64,000 bases of DNA, from NCBI GenBank assembly GCA_018970545.1, contig JAGWWC010000001.1, positions 62,001-126,000 of the forward strand, in the 5' to 3' direction. The number at the start of each line of letters is the position of its first letter. Positions within the stretch are counted from its first letter, which is position 1. The position numbers and the translations under genes were made by a program. Positions 30,684-40,260 of this stretch are shown in pieces. The notes below the pieces were generated by a model that was not told the DNA's origin, did not search any database, and saw only the letters and a list, made by a program, of their open reading frames with translations. The DNA is from Betaproteobacteria bacterium (GTDB taxonomy: Bacteria; Pseudomonadota; Gammaproteobacteria; Burkholderiales; Burkholderiaceae_A).

Positions 30684-31318
30684 GCCAGACGCCCGAATCC
30701 AGCCCAACGCCGGATGCGCCAGCCAAGCCCACCGCGGAAAACAGCCGCATGATGGGCAAGCTGTTGATGGTGGCAATCCTGATGTTTGGTTTTGGATTTG
30801 CGCTGGTGCCCTTTTACGAAAAAATCTGTGAAATTACCGGCATCAATGTCTTGGCGAGAAAAGACAAGCTCAATTACGCCGAGGCCCGGGAGTTTGCCCG
30901 TAATACTCAGGTAGACACCAGCCGCAGCATCACGATTGAGTTTGATGCCAACGTTCAGGGCTCAATGTTGTTCAAGCCGAAGGTGGCCTACATGAAGGTC
31001 CATCCGGGTGAGCTGGCCACGGTCACGTACGAAATCATCAACGTCACCAACAATGATCTTGTCGGCCAGGCCATTCCGAGTTATGCCCCCCGACACTCTG
31101 CAAGCCATTTTAAAAAGCTCGAATGCTTTTGTTTTGAGCAGCAGGCCCTGAAAGGCAGCCAAAAGCGGGAATTTCCAGTGGTCTTCGTGATTGATCCGAA
31201 GCTGCCGTCTGACATTGGCACGATTACCTTGAGCTATACGTTTTTTGAAGTCGCAGGTTTGAAGTCCGCCGCAGGGCCGGGTCCGATAGTGGCGCAGCCC
31301 AGCAAGACTGGGGGCTGA
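30680..31318 (+). CDS. ctaG: Cytochrome c oxidase assembly protein (Cox11)
   Basis: MLMVAILMFGFGFALVPFYEKICEITGIN-type TM, KLECFCFEQQAL copper motif, DIGTITLSYTFFE. Confidence 0.95.
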   Translation: MSQTPESSPTPDAPAKPTAENSRMMGKLLMVAILMFGFGFALVPFYEKICEITGINVLARKDKLNYAEAREFARNTQVDTSRSITIEFDANVQGSMLFKPKVAYMKVHPGELATVTYEIINVTNNDLVGQAIPSYAPRHSASHFKKLECFCFEQQALKGSQKREFPVVFVIDPKLPSDIGTITLSYTFFEVAGLKSAAGPGPIVAQPSKTGG

Positions 31319-31322
31319 GCGG

Positions 31323-31535
31323 TTGAATGATGCAAAACAGGCCTCTGCCCGAAGCGGTAGCTTCCTGCAGACCTTGTCGGCAGTGCTGTGGTCGTTTTTC
31401 GGTGTCCGAAAGGGCCGTGATCATGACCGCGATATGGCGAGCCTAAATCCGGTGCATGTCATCATCACCGGCGTGTTGGCAGGAGCGTTGTTTGTGGTGT
31501 CGTTGGTCGTGCTGGTCCGATTTATTTTGGGCTGA
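31323..31535 (+). CDS. DUF2970 domain-containing protein
   Basis: SFLQTLSAVLWSFFGVRKGRDHDRDMASLNPVHVIITGVLAGALFVVSLVVLVRFIL. Confidence 0.8.
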   Translation: MNDAKQASARSGSFLQTLSAVLWSFFGVRKGRDHDRDMASLNPVHVIITGVLAGALFVVSLVVLVRFILG

Positions 31536-31623
31536 TCGGCCCCCACTGCAGGATGTTTGAAAATCGGAATGCGTTTTGTTCGGTGACAGATTCGTTTAAA
31601 GAAAGATATTGAAAGGGAGATCG

Positions 31624-32487
31624 ATGAGTTCAACAAGCCACGCACCTTATTATTTTGTGCCCGCGCCGAGCAAGTGGCCGGCGGTCGGGTCGATCGCCAT
31701 GATTCTGACCCTATTCGGCGCAGTCGGCACGATCAATGGCCAGGCCTATGGCCCCTGGACGCTGCTGACTGGCTTTGCGGTCTTGATCTACATGTTCTTT
31801 GGCTGGTTTGGAACCGTCATTGCGGAGTCCGAGTCGGGCCAGTACAACAGCCGAGTGGATGCGAGCTTCCGCTGGAGCATGAGCTGGTTCATCTTCTCGG
31901 AAGTCATGTTTTTCGCCGCATTTTTTGGGGCCTTGTTTTATGCCCGGGTGATCTCAATGCCTTGGCTTGGTGATTTGGACCACAAGTCATTTCTATGGCC
32001 GGATTTTCTCGCTCAGTGGGGCAAGGGCAGCGGCCCTGCAGGCCTGATCGAAGAGTACAAAACCATGGGGCCGTTTTGGATCCCGACCATTAACACTGCG
32101 TTGCTGCTGACGTCAGGCGTCACCCTCACCATTGCCCACCATGCGCTGCGGGAAAGCAATCGCGGTAAGTTGAATTTCTGGTTGGCAGCCACGATTTTGT
32201 TGGGATTTATCTTCGTGGGCTTTCAGGCCTATGAATACATCCATGCCTATCGTGATCTGAACCTGAAGCTGACGTCCGGTATTTTTGGCTCAACATTCTT
32301 TCTGCTGACCGGCTTTCATGGATTCCATGTCTGCGTCGGTGCCATCATGCTGACAGTCATTCTCGCCCGATGTGTGCGGGGCCACTTCAGGCCGAATCAC
32401 CACTTCGCTTTTGAAGCGGCGGCCTGGTACTGGCACTTCGTTGACGTGGTTTGGCTGGGGCTTTATATCTTGGTGTACTGGCTGTAG
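31624..32487 (+). CDS. coxC: Cytochrome c oxidase subunit III
   Basis: FRWSMSWFIFSEVMFFAAFFGALFYAR, TGFHGFHVCVGAIML, WHFVDVVWLGLYILVYWL; SD-like GGGAG upstream of 31624. Confidence 0.96.
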   Translation: MSSTSHAPYYFVPAPSKWPAVGSIAMILTLFGAVGTINGQAYGPWTLLTGFAVLIYMFFGWFGTVIAESESGQYNSRVDASFRWSMSWFIFSEVMFFAAFFGALFYARVISMPWLGDLDHKSFLWPDFLAQWGKGSGPAGLIEEYKTMGPFWIPTINTALLLTSGVTLTIAHHALRESNRGKLNFWLAATILLGFIFVGFQAYEYIHAYRDLNLKLTSGIFGSTFFLLTGFHGFHVCVGAIMLTVILARCVRGHFRPNHHFAFEAAAWYWHFVDVVWLGLYILVYWL

Positions 32488-32494
32488 CTGTAGT

Positions 32495-32698
32495 TCAGTA
32501 GCGCAGGCCCGTCGACTCGATCCAGCCGAGTTGATGGGCAGCGATTAAAAAAAGAAACAGCGCCACCGAAAAGCCCACGCGAATAGCGAGGGCCTGCACA
32601 GTCTTACCGCTCGTGCCTTTATCGCGCATCAGATAAAACAATGCGGATCCGAGGCTGATCACAATGAGGGCAAAAACAACGGCAATGAGAATACGCAT
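32495..32698 (-). CDS. DUF2909 (twin transmembrane) protein
   Basis: MRILIAVVFALIVISLGSALFYLMRDKGTSGKTVQALAIRVGFSVALFLFLIAAHQLGW. Confidence 0.75.
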   Translation of the reverse strand: MRILIAVVFALIVISLGSALFYLMRDKGTSGKTVQALAIRVGFSVALFLFLIAAHQLGWIESTGLRY

Positions 32699-32710
32699 GG
32701 GTCCCCTATT

Positions 32711-33469
32711 GTGCAGGAGTCCGTTGCGGTGATTGCCAGCCGGCCGGTTCGGGCCTGGGCGGCGGTCATGGTGTTTCTCGGACTTGCCGCCACTGCAATT
32801 CAACTTGGACTCTGGCAACTCGGCAGGGCCGATGAGAAGCAGGCCATGATCGATCTTCGGGCGGGCCGCCAATCGCCCCTGGCGTTGGGCAGCTCCGAAC
32901 GGCCTTGGGGGAGCGGTATCGGTCCGCTGGATCTCGATCAGCAGCGAGTCATGTTGACCGGGAAGTGGCTGCTTGCAGAATCAATTGCCCTGGATAATCG
33001 TGCCTGGGAGGGCCGAGCAGGGGCCCACGTGCTTTCGCCCTTGGTCCTGCCCGACGCCAGTCGGGTCTGGGTCAATCGCGGCTGGATGCCAAAGCAGCCC
33101 GGTATAAATCAGGTGGCAATTCCTGCGGCCGCCGACGCGGTGCGTCTCGAGGGCCTAGCGCTTGCGTCCGTGATGAAGCGAATAGAGCTGGGAAAGCAGG
33201 CCCCAGGCCGGGCCGCAGATAATGTCTGGCAAAACTTTGACTGGCAGGCCTCTGGGCAGCGCATCGGCGATGATCGTGTCTGGCCGGTGATTGTCTGGCA
33301 GATCACCGAGACTTCGGATGGGCTGTTGCGGCGGCTGCCCGAGGTCGAGGATGACGTCTCCAAGCACTTGGGCTATGCCGCGCAGTGGTTTTTAATTTGC
33401 TTGGCCTGCTTGTTTTTTGCATTTCGACTTCGGCCCCGCCGGTCAAAGTTTGCCGACTCCCAGAACTAA
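32711..33469 (+). CDS. SURF1 family protein
   Basis: LGLWQLGRADEKQ, NRAWEGRAGAHVLSPLVLPDASRVWVNRGWMP, HLGYAAQWFLICLACLFF. Confidence 0.9.
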   Translation: MQESVAVIASRPVRAWAAVMVFLGLAATAIQLGLWQLGRADEKQAMIDLRAGRQSPLALGSSERPWGSGIGPLDLDQQRVMLTGKWLLAESIALDNRAWEGRAGAHVLSPLVLPDASRVWVNRGWMPKQPGINQVAIPAAADAVRLEGLALASVMKRIELGKQAPGRAADNVWQNFDWQASGQRIGDDRVWPVIVWQITETSDGLLRRLPEVEDDVSKHLGYAAQWFLICLACLFFAFRLRPRRSKFADSQN

Positions 33470-33481
33470 AGAAATGACCCA

Positions 33482-34144
33482 ATGAATCCGCAGCATCGTC
33501 GAAATCTCTGGCCGCTCTGGGGTGTGCTGGCCGTGACACTGGCACCCGTGATTGCTTCCTACATCACTTATTACGGTATCAAGCCCGAGGGCCGTACCAA
33601 TTACGGAGACTTTGTGGAGCCCCAGGTGACTGTGGTTTCGCTGCCGGTGCGCCCCGTCATTAGTCCCAAATCAGAGAGTGCTTTTATTGCGGTTCAGGCC
33701 GAGCCCCGGACCCGCCGGCCGCTTGCAACACTTGGGGATTGGTCAGGCCGATGGCTCATGGTCAGGATCGGGCCATCGGAGTGTGCTCAGGCCTGCCAGC
33801 AAGAGCTCTGGCTGATGCGTCAGCTGCGACTTACCACTGGCCGTGAGCGGGACCGCGTCGAGCGGCTGTGGATGATTACGGACGGGGGCACGCCGGACGC
33901 TGCACTGATGGCGGAACACGAAGGCCTCTGGGTGGTGAGGCTCGGCCCAATGGCGGGCCAAGATCTTTTGATCACCAACTGGCTGTCGGTTGCCGCCCAA
34001 TCGGTCTCCCGAAACGCTGGCGCGAGTAATATCTGGATGATTGATCCGTTGGGAAATCTAATGATGCGCTTTCCCGATAACCCCGATCCCAGCAGCATGA
34101 AAAAAGATCTGAATCGTTTATTGAAGGCCTCTCGCATCGGCTAA
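33482..34144 (+). CDS. Membrane-anchored SCO/thioredoxin-like protein of the oxidase cluster
   Basis: N-terminal TM segment LWPLWGVLAVTLAPVIASYITYYGIKPEGRTNYG; SECAQACQQELWLMRQL (CxxxC); between SURF1 and ctaB. Confidence 0.65.
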   Translation: MNPQHRRNLWPLWGVLAVTLAPVIASYITYYGIKPEGRTNYGDFVEPQVTVVSLPVRPVISPKSESAFIAVQAEPRTRRPLATLGDWSGRWLMVRIGPSECAQACQQELWLMRQLRLTTGRERDRVERLWMITDGGTPDAALMAEHEGLWVVRLGPMAGQDLLITNWLSVAAQSVSRNAGASNIWMIDPLGNLMMRFPDNPDPSSMKKDLNRLLKASRIG

Positions 34145-34162
34145 GGCCGTCCGCATTCTTTG

Positions 34163-35047
34163 ATGAGTGATTTCACCCTGCCCCAATCGTCTTTGCTCAA
34201 GCAATACCTGGCGCTGACCAAGCCTCGGGTGGTGATGTTGATCAGCTTTTGCGCGGTAATTGGTATGGCGCTGTCTACGCCGGGCTGGGTGCCGCTTGGA
34301 ATTCTGATCAATGCCACGCTCGGCATCACGCTGGTAGCGGGTGCCGCCGCTGCGATCAATTGCTTAGTGGAGCAGCACATCGATGCCAAGATGGCCCGCA
34401 CGGCCTGGCGCCCACTGCCATCGGGCACCCTGACGCCCTTTCAGACCCTTGTATTCTCTGGAATTCTTGGCGGCATCGGCACTTTTTTGCTCTACGCTTT
34501 TGTCAATCCGCTCACCACCTGGCTGACGCTGGCCACTTTTGTGGGCTACGCGATTGTCTATACGGTCATTCTGAAGCCACTGACTCCGCAAAATATTGTG
34601 ATCGGAGGCGCTTCGGGCGCGATGCCGCCGGTGCTCGGCTGGGCCGCGGTTACTGGACAAGCACCCATTGAGGCCTGGGTTTTGTTTCTCATTATTTTTG
34701 TCTGGACGCCACCGCATTTTTGGGCGCTTGCCCTGTATCGAACGGATGACTATGCGCGCTCAGGCCTGCCCATGCTGCCGGTGACTCATGGAGCCCGATT
34801 CACACAACTTCATATTTTGCTCTACACCCTGCTCCTGGTCGCCACCACGGCGCTGCCGACTCTTATCGGCATGAGTGGCGTGGTGTATCTGGTGTCGGCG
34901 CTGCTGCTGGGCGCTTATTTTTTATGGCTGGCTTGGCGGCTTTATCAGCAATACTCCGAGCCGCTTGCCCGCAAGACTTTCAAATACTCAATCAATTATT
35001 TGGCGTTGCTTTTCGCCGCCTTGTTGCTGGATCATTACTGGCTGTAG
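34163..35047 (+). CDS. ctaB: Protoheme IX farnesyltransferase (heme O synthase)
   Basis: [71 protein letters not shown]. Confidence 0.95.
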   Translation: MSDFTLPQSSLLKQYLALTKPRVVMLISFCAVIGMALSTPGWVPLGILINATLGITLVAGAAAAINCLVEQHIDAKMARTAWRPLPSGTLTPFQTLVFSGILGGIGTFLLYAFVNPLTTWLTLATFVGYAIVYTVILKPLTPQNIVIGGASGAMPPVLGWAAVTGQAPIEAWVLFLIIFVWTPPHFWALALYRTDDYARSGLPMLPVTHGARFTQLHILLYTLLLVATTALPTLIGMSGVVYLVSALLLGAYFLWLAWRLYQQYSEPLARKTFKYSINYLALLFAALLLDHYWL

Positions 35048-35085
35048 TCGACTGCGGCAGTTTTAAAAATGCAGCACCGCGTCGC

Positions 35086-35856
35086 TCATCGTACACAGCG
35101 AAATCCGATATACACCACGCGCGTGTCTCTTGGCTTAGTGGCCAGATCCGATTCCCGCTGCCGTTCGGGGCCATACCACCAGGAGCTGCTGCGCGTCACC
35201 CGCTCGTTGCCTACGCCCGTATCAACCCATTCCCAGACATTGCCGCCCATCTCATAAAGACCATTGACCCCCGAAGGCGTTGTCATGACCTGTACATGCC
35301 CGACGCCACGGGTTAAAGCGCCTGCGGGCGCTGAGCCACGGTAATTGCCACAGCCCGATAAGCAGTGGCTCATCGATGCGGAATCACCGTTTGGATAGGG
35401 GTAGCGTCGCCCCGAGACAAAACCGGCCGGCGGGGCTGGCCGTTGTTCAAGATAGGCGGCCTGTGTCCACTCACGATCATTCGGAAGTCGCTTACCGAAA
35501 AATTTACAGACGGATTGGGCCTCATCGAACGTAAGGTGGACGGCCGGTTCCCGGTCAAGCGCTGGCACCCCGAACGGTGTCCGCCAGTTCCAGCCTGATT
35601 TCTTCGTCCAACCCGCCTCATAGACTTCGCCTCCGCCCTCACGCTCAGCCCTGCTCACAAATCCTGTGGCCTGTGCCATCTGTTTGACTTGACCAATCGT
35701 CATCTCGTGAAGATCCCATTGCAGTCCATGCACCAGTGCGGTCCCGCCGACTGCGGCCTGCGCGCGGACTGATGCGGGGGAGAAAAATCCTACGGACAAA
35801 CAGAAGGCCAGGCCGCCCAGAATCCGAAACGGTCGTCGAGCGTACCGAGCTGACAT
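35086..35856 (-). CDS. Exported SUMF1/FGE-like domain protein without evident catalytic cysteines
   Basis: Signal peptide (MSARYARRPFRILGGLAFCLSVGFFSPASVRA); EPAVHLTFDEAQSVCKFFGKRLPNDREW, LYEMGGNVWEWVDTGV, RVTRSSSWWYGP, YIGFRCVR. Confidence 0.82.
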   Translation of the reverse strand: MSARYARRPFRILGGLAFCLSVGFFSPASVRAQAAVGGTALVHGLQWDLHEMTIGQVKQMAQATGFVSRAEREGGGEVYEAGWTKKSGWNWRTPFGVPALDREPAVHLTFDEAQSVCKFFGKRLPNDREWTQAAYLEQRPAPPAGFVSGRRYPYPNGDSASMSHCLSGCGNYRGSAPAGALTRGVGHVQVMTTPSGVNGLYEMGGNVWEWVDTGVGNERVTRSSSWWYGPERQRESDLATKPRDTRVVYIGFRCVR

Positions 35857-35887
35857 TGCAATGGCCGGCGAGAAAAAAAGCTGAAAA

Positions 35888-36775
35888 CTAAGAAAGGGAG
35901 AGTCGAAGTTTTTTGAGCGCCGCGGCCTCGATTTGCCGAACACGCTCTGCAGAGATTGCAAAGCGAGCGGCAAGATCATGAAGGGTGGCGCCGCCCCCCT
36001 CCTCATCCTCTTTGAGCCAACGCGCGATCACAATCTCGCGGCTGCGCTCATCAAGCTGATGCAAGGCCCGCAGCAGGCTCCGAGACTGAAGTGCTGCCGA
36101 CTGCTCGGCCTCGACCAGCTGCGCAGGATCGGCATTGGGCGCTGCCAAGTAAGCAATTGGCGCGAAATGATCTTCGGCCGCATCATTGCTATTGGCCTCC
36201 ATCGCGATATCCCCGCCCGAGAGACGCTGATCCATTTCCAAGACGTCGCTCGGGGCGACATTCAGTTCCCGAGCAATCTGCTTGGCCTGGTCATTCGAGA
36301 CGCTGTCTTGTACGCCAAGTGCCTGCTTGATCGACCTCAGGTTGAAAAATAATTTCCGCTGGGCCTTGGTGGTCGCGACTTTCACGAGCTGCCAATTTCT
36401 CAGAATATATTCGTGGATCTCGGCCTTGATCCACAGCAGCGCAAACGACACCAGACGCACGCCACGGGTGGGGTCAAAACGTTTCACTGCCTTCATCAGG
36501 CCGACATTTCCCTCCTGGATGAGGTCCGCCTGGGGAAGGCCATAGCCCTTAAATTGCCGAGAAACTGAGACCACAAGTCTTAGATGAGTTAGCACTAACT
36601 CTCTCGCTGCATCAAGGTCATTCGATACTCGAAACCTTAGTGCGAGCTCCTCTTCCCGCTCCGCGGAGAGCAGGGGGTAATGCTGGACCGCCCGGATGTA
36701 GGCGTCCAGATTGCCGGCTGGCGATAAAGAAAAGGCGGTCAGGGCGTGGTCAGCCGCGAGAGCCTGGGCACTCAT
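35888..36775 (-). CDS. rpoH: RNA polymerase sigma-32 factor
   Basis: LVLTHLRLVVSVSRQFKGYGLPQADLIQEGNVGLMKAVKRFDPTRGVRLVSFALLWIKAEIHEYILRNWQLVKVATTKAQRKLFFNLR. Confidence 0.96.
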   Translation of the reverse strand: MSAQALAADHALTAFSLSPAGNLDAYIRAVQHYPLLSAEREEELALRFRVSNDLDAARELVLTHLRLVVSVSRQFKGYGLPQADLIQEGNVGLMKAVKRFDPTRGVRLVSFALLWIKAEIHEYILRNWQLVKVATTKAQRKLFFNLRSIKQALGVQDSVSNDQAKQIARELNVAPSDVLEMDQRLSGGDIAMEANSNDAAEDHFAPIAYLAAPNADPAQLVEAEQSAALQSRSLLRALHQLDERSREIVIARWLKEDEEGGGATLHDLAARFAISAERVRQIEAAALKKLRLSLS

Positions 36776-36818
36776 GGGGAGAACCTCCGAAGACAGTGTC
36801 GAATCATTAGTCGTTATT

Positions 36819-36845
36819 TTAGCACTCGAGGTTCAAGAGTGCTAA
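36819..36845. promoter_or_regulatory. CIRCE element (HrcA operator) in the rpoH / decarboxylase intergenic region
   Basis: Exact TTAGCACTC-GAGGTTCAA-GAGTGCTAA, identical to the 9-9-9 CIRCE consensus; 43 nt upstream of the rpoH ATG. Confidence 0.93.
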
Positions 36846-36961
36846 ACCCCAAGTTGCATTCCCACGACGCTCTAAAACGGCAGTCAGACAAAGTCCTCCC
36901 GCGAGCCGGGTTTTGTCCTACTATCCCGTCTCTCCAATTTTCGGGCGCGGGGGTTCGGGCC

Positions 36962-39235
36962 ATGAAGTTTCGCTTTCCGGTCGTGATCATTGACGAAGAT
37001 TTCCGCTCGGAAAATGCCTCCGGCCTTGGCATCCGAGCGCTGGCGGATGCCCTCGAAAAAGAAGGCGTCGAGGTCCTGGGGGTCACCAGCTATGGCGACC
37101 TCTCCCAGTTTGCCCAGCAGCAGAGCCGAGCTTCGGCCTTTATTTTGTCCATCGATGACGAGGAATTTGGTGCCGGCTCTCCGCAAGAGACTGATGCCGC
37201 ATTAAAAAATATTCGAGCCTTTGTCAGCGAAATTCGTTTTCGAAATGCCGAAATCCCGATCTACATGTATGGAGAGACCCGGACGTCGCGGCATATCCCC
37301 AATGACGTGCTGCGAGAACTGCACGGATTCATTCATATGTTCGAGGACACGCCCGAGTTTGTCGCCCGGCATATCCTGCGCGAGGTCAAGTCCTACATGG
37401 ATTCGCTGGCCCCACCATTTTTTCGGGCCTTGTTGGAGTACGCCCAGGATGGATCGTATTCCTGGCACTGCCCCGGCCATTCGGGCGGTGTGGCATTTTT
37501 AAAGTCACCCGTGGGCCAGATGTTTCACCAATTTTTTGGCGAGAACATGCTCAGGGCCGATGTCTGCAATGCGGTCGATGAGCTGGGGCAGCTCTTGGAC
37601 CACACTGGCCCGGTGGCTGCCTCAGAGCGAAATGCGGCCCGAATCTTTAATGCCGACCATTGTTTCTTTGTGACCAATGGCACGTCGACTTCGAACAAAA
37701 TCGTTTGGCATGCGTCGGTCGCACCCGGCGATATTGTGGTGGTGGATCGCAACTGCCACAAGAGTGTGTTGCACGCGATCACCATGACAGGCGCGATCCC
37801 GGTGTTTCTGATGCCGACCCGAAATCATCTTGGCATTATTGGCCCGATTCCGCTTGAAGAATTCAAGCCCGAAAATATCCGTAAAAAAATCGAAGCCAAT
37901 CCCTTTGCCCGCGAGGCTTTAAAAAATGGAAATGGCAGCGCCCATCCGCGGATACTGACCATCACACAGAGTACTTACGACGGCGTGTTGTACAACGTGG
38001 AGATGATCAAAGAGGTGATCGGCAGCACGATCGATACGCTGCACTTTGATGAAGCATGGATTCCGCATGCCTGCTTTCATGACTTTTACAAAGACATGCA
38101 TGCAATTGGCAAGGACCGTCCAAGGCCGAGAGATCCGCTGGTGTTTTCAACACAGTCCACCCACAAGCTCTTGGCTGGCTTATCGCAGGCTTCTCAGGTG
38201 TTGGTTCAGGAAAGCGAGACTCGCAAACTCGATCGGGATCTCTTCAATGAGGCCTATCTCATGCACACCTCCACCAGCCCGCAGTACGCCATCATCGCCT
38301 CGCTCGATGTGGCAGCCGCCATGATGGAGCCGCCCGGAGGAACCGCTTTGGTCGAGGAGTCCATTGTGGAAGCCTTGGACTTCCGGCGTGCCATGCGCAA
38401 AGTGGATGAAGAGTTTGGTCTGGACTGGTGGTTCAAAGTCTGGGGCCCGGAGGATGTCACCTCGGATAGCTGGGGCATGGCCAATCGCTCGGAGTGGGAG
38501 CTCGACCCCAATGATGACTGGCACGGCTTTGATGGCTTGGTGCCAGGATTCAACATGCTGGATCCAATTAAATCCACGGTGATCACCCCGGGACTCAATA
38601 TCAAAGGGGAGTTTGATGCGCGCGGCATTCCTGCTTCAATCGTAACCAAGTATCTTGCCGAACATGGAGTGATTGTCGAGAAAACCGGCCTGTATTCATT
38701 TTTTATCATGTTCACGATTGGCATCACCAAGGGCCGTTGGAACACCCTGCTCACCGCCTTACAGCAATTCAAAGACGACTACGATAAAAATCAGCCGATG
38801 TGGCGCGTGCTGCCAGAGTTTTGTGCCAAGCAGCCGCAATATGAACGTGTTGGCCTAGCGGATCTCTGTCAGCAGCTGCACGATATGTACAAGGCCAACG
38901 ACATTGCCCGGCTGACCACGGAGATGTATCTCTCGAATATGAATCCTGCAATGAAGCCGGCCGAGGCCTTCGGTTATTTGGCCCACCGCAAAACCCAGCG
39001 GGTGCCCATCGATGAGCTGGAGGGCCGGATCACAACAAGCCTACTGACCCCCTACCCCCCGGGCATCCCGCTCCTGATCCCAGGGGAGCGTTTCAATAAA
39101 ATCATCATCCAATACCTGCAGTTTGCACGGCGTTTCAACGCCGAATTTCCAGGCTTTGAGGCCGATATTCATGGCCTGGTGGAGCAGCAGGCCGACGGCA
39201 GAATTGAATATTTCGTGGATTGCGTTCCCGCCTAA
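36962..39235 (+). CDS. Orn/Lys/Arg decarboxylase (PLP-dependent, fold III basic amino acid decarboxylase)
   Basis: WHCPGHSGGVAFLKSPVG, LHFDEAWIPHACFHDFY, STQSTHKLLAGLSQAS (PLP Lys); ATG at 36962 preferred over ORF start at 36746, which overlaps rpoH. Confidence 0.93.
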   Translation: MKFRFPVVIIDEDFRSENASGLGIRALADALEKEGVEVLGVTSYGDLSQFAQQQSRASAFILSIDDEEFGAGSPQETDAALKNIRAFVSEIRFRNAEIPIYMYGETRTSRHIPNDVLRELHGFIHMFEDTPEFVARHILREVKSYMDSLAPPFFRALLEYAQDGSYSWHCPGHSGGVAFLKSPVGQMFHQFFGENMLRADVCNAVDELGQLLDHTGPVAASERNAARIFNADHCFFVTNGTSTSNKIVWHASVAPGDIVVVDRNCHKSVLHAITMTGAIPVFLMPTRNHLGIIGPIPLEEFKPENIRKKIEANPFAREALKNGNGSAHPRILTITQSTYDGVLYNVEMIKEVIGSTIDTLHFDEAWIPHACFHDFYKDMHAIGKDRPRPRDPLVFSTQSTHKLLAGLSQASQVLVQESETRKLDRDLFNEAYLMHTSTSPQYAIIASLDVAAAMMEPPGGTALVEESIVEALDFRRAMRKVDEEFGLDWWFKVWGPEDVTSDSWGMANRSEWELDPNDDWHGFDGLVPGFNMLDPIKSTVITPGLNIKGEFDARGIPASIVTKYLAEHGVIVEKTGLYSFFIMFTIGITKGRWNTLLTALQQFKDDYDKNQPMWRVLPEFCAKQPQYERVGLADLCQQLHDMYKANDIARLTTEMYLSNMNPAMKPAEAFGYLAHRKTQRVPIDELEGRITTSLLTPYPPGIPLLIPGERFNKIIIQYLQFARRFNAEFPGFEADIHGLVEQQADGRIEYFVDCVPA

Positions 39236-39251
39236 CGCCTAGCCCACCCCG

Positions 39252-40205
39252 TCAAAGATTGCCGACCATGGCTGCTGCGAAGGCCTTCGCATCAAACGGC
39301 TGAAGATCTTCAATCCCTTCTCCTACGCCGACGTAGCGAACCGGGATTGGCCGGGCCTTGGCAATTGCCAAGAGTACGCCGCCCTTGGCCGTGCCATCGA
39401 GCTTGGTGACCACCAGACCACTAAGGCCCAGGGCGTCATCAAAGGCTTTGACCTGGGCGATTGCGTTTTGTCCTGTGCCGCCATCAATCACAAGCCAGAC
39501 CTCATGGGGTGCATCGGCCATCGCCTTGGCCATCACGCGCTTAACCTTTTTCAGCTCCTCCATGAGATGCAACTGCGTGGGCAGTCGGCCAGCTGTATCC
39601 ACAATCACGACATCGACCCGTCGTGCGACCGCGGCGCTGACGGCATCGTAAGCAACAGCCGAAGGATCACCTTGGGCCTGGGCGATCACATCAACTTGGT
39701 TACGTTCGCCCCAAACCATGAGCTGCTCGCGCGCGGCTGCTCGGAACGTGTCACCCGCCCCCAGCAGCACTGTTTTTCCCTCGCTTTTCCAGGCATGGGC
39801 CAATTTGCCGATGGAGGTGGTCTTTCCGGCCCCATTGACACCCGCCACCATCACCACTTTCGGTGCTGATTCAGATGGGAATGTTCCGGATTTCTCCGCG
39901 CTTAAAGGCGCGAGGGCCTGCTCAATACAATCGGCCACTGCCTGGCGGAGCGCCTCAGGCGGACTGTCATCATTCAGGCCGCGGGCCTTGACGGCCTGGC
40001 GAACACTGCGCATCAAATCCGCGCTGGCCTGGCTGCCGACATCTGCTGTCAGCAGTGCAGTCTCAACGTCATCGAACCAGGCCTCATCAAGCCTGCGGCC
40101 CGCAAAGAGTGCCCCGAGCTGATCACGGGTTTTGGCCAACCCGTCTTTGAGCCGGTTCAGTTTCAGCCGATCGAGGGCCCGGCCGAGTCCGAGGAAACCT
40201 ATCAT
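39252..40205 (-). CDS. ftsY: Signal recognition particle receptor FtsY
   Basis: VNGAGKTTSIGKLAHAWKSEGKTVLLGAGDTFRAAA, DTAGRLPTQLHLMEELKKV, TKLDGTAKGG. Confidence 0.96.
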   Translation of the reverse strand: MIGFLGLGRALDRLKLNRLKDGLAKTRDQLGALFAGRRLDEAWFDDVETALLTADVGSQASADLMRSVRQAVKARGLNDDSPPEALRQAVADCIEQALAPLSAEKSGTFPSESAPKVVMVAGVNGAGKTTSIGKLAHAWKSEGKTVLLGAGDTFRAAAREQLMVWGERNQVDVIAQAQGDPSAVAYDAVSAAVARRVDVVIVDTAGRLPTQLHLMEELKKVKRVMAKAMADAPHEVWLVIDGGTGQNAIAQVKAFDDALGLSGLVVTKLDGTAKGGVLLAIAKARPIPVRYVGVGEGIEDLQPFDAKAFAAAMVGNL

Positions 40206-40260
40206 CTGAGAAATGGTCTGCGCTTTAAGAGAAAAAAGATTCTATAGTCTGAGGCTCAAC

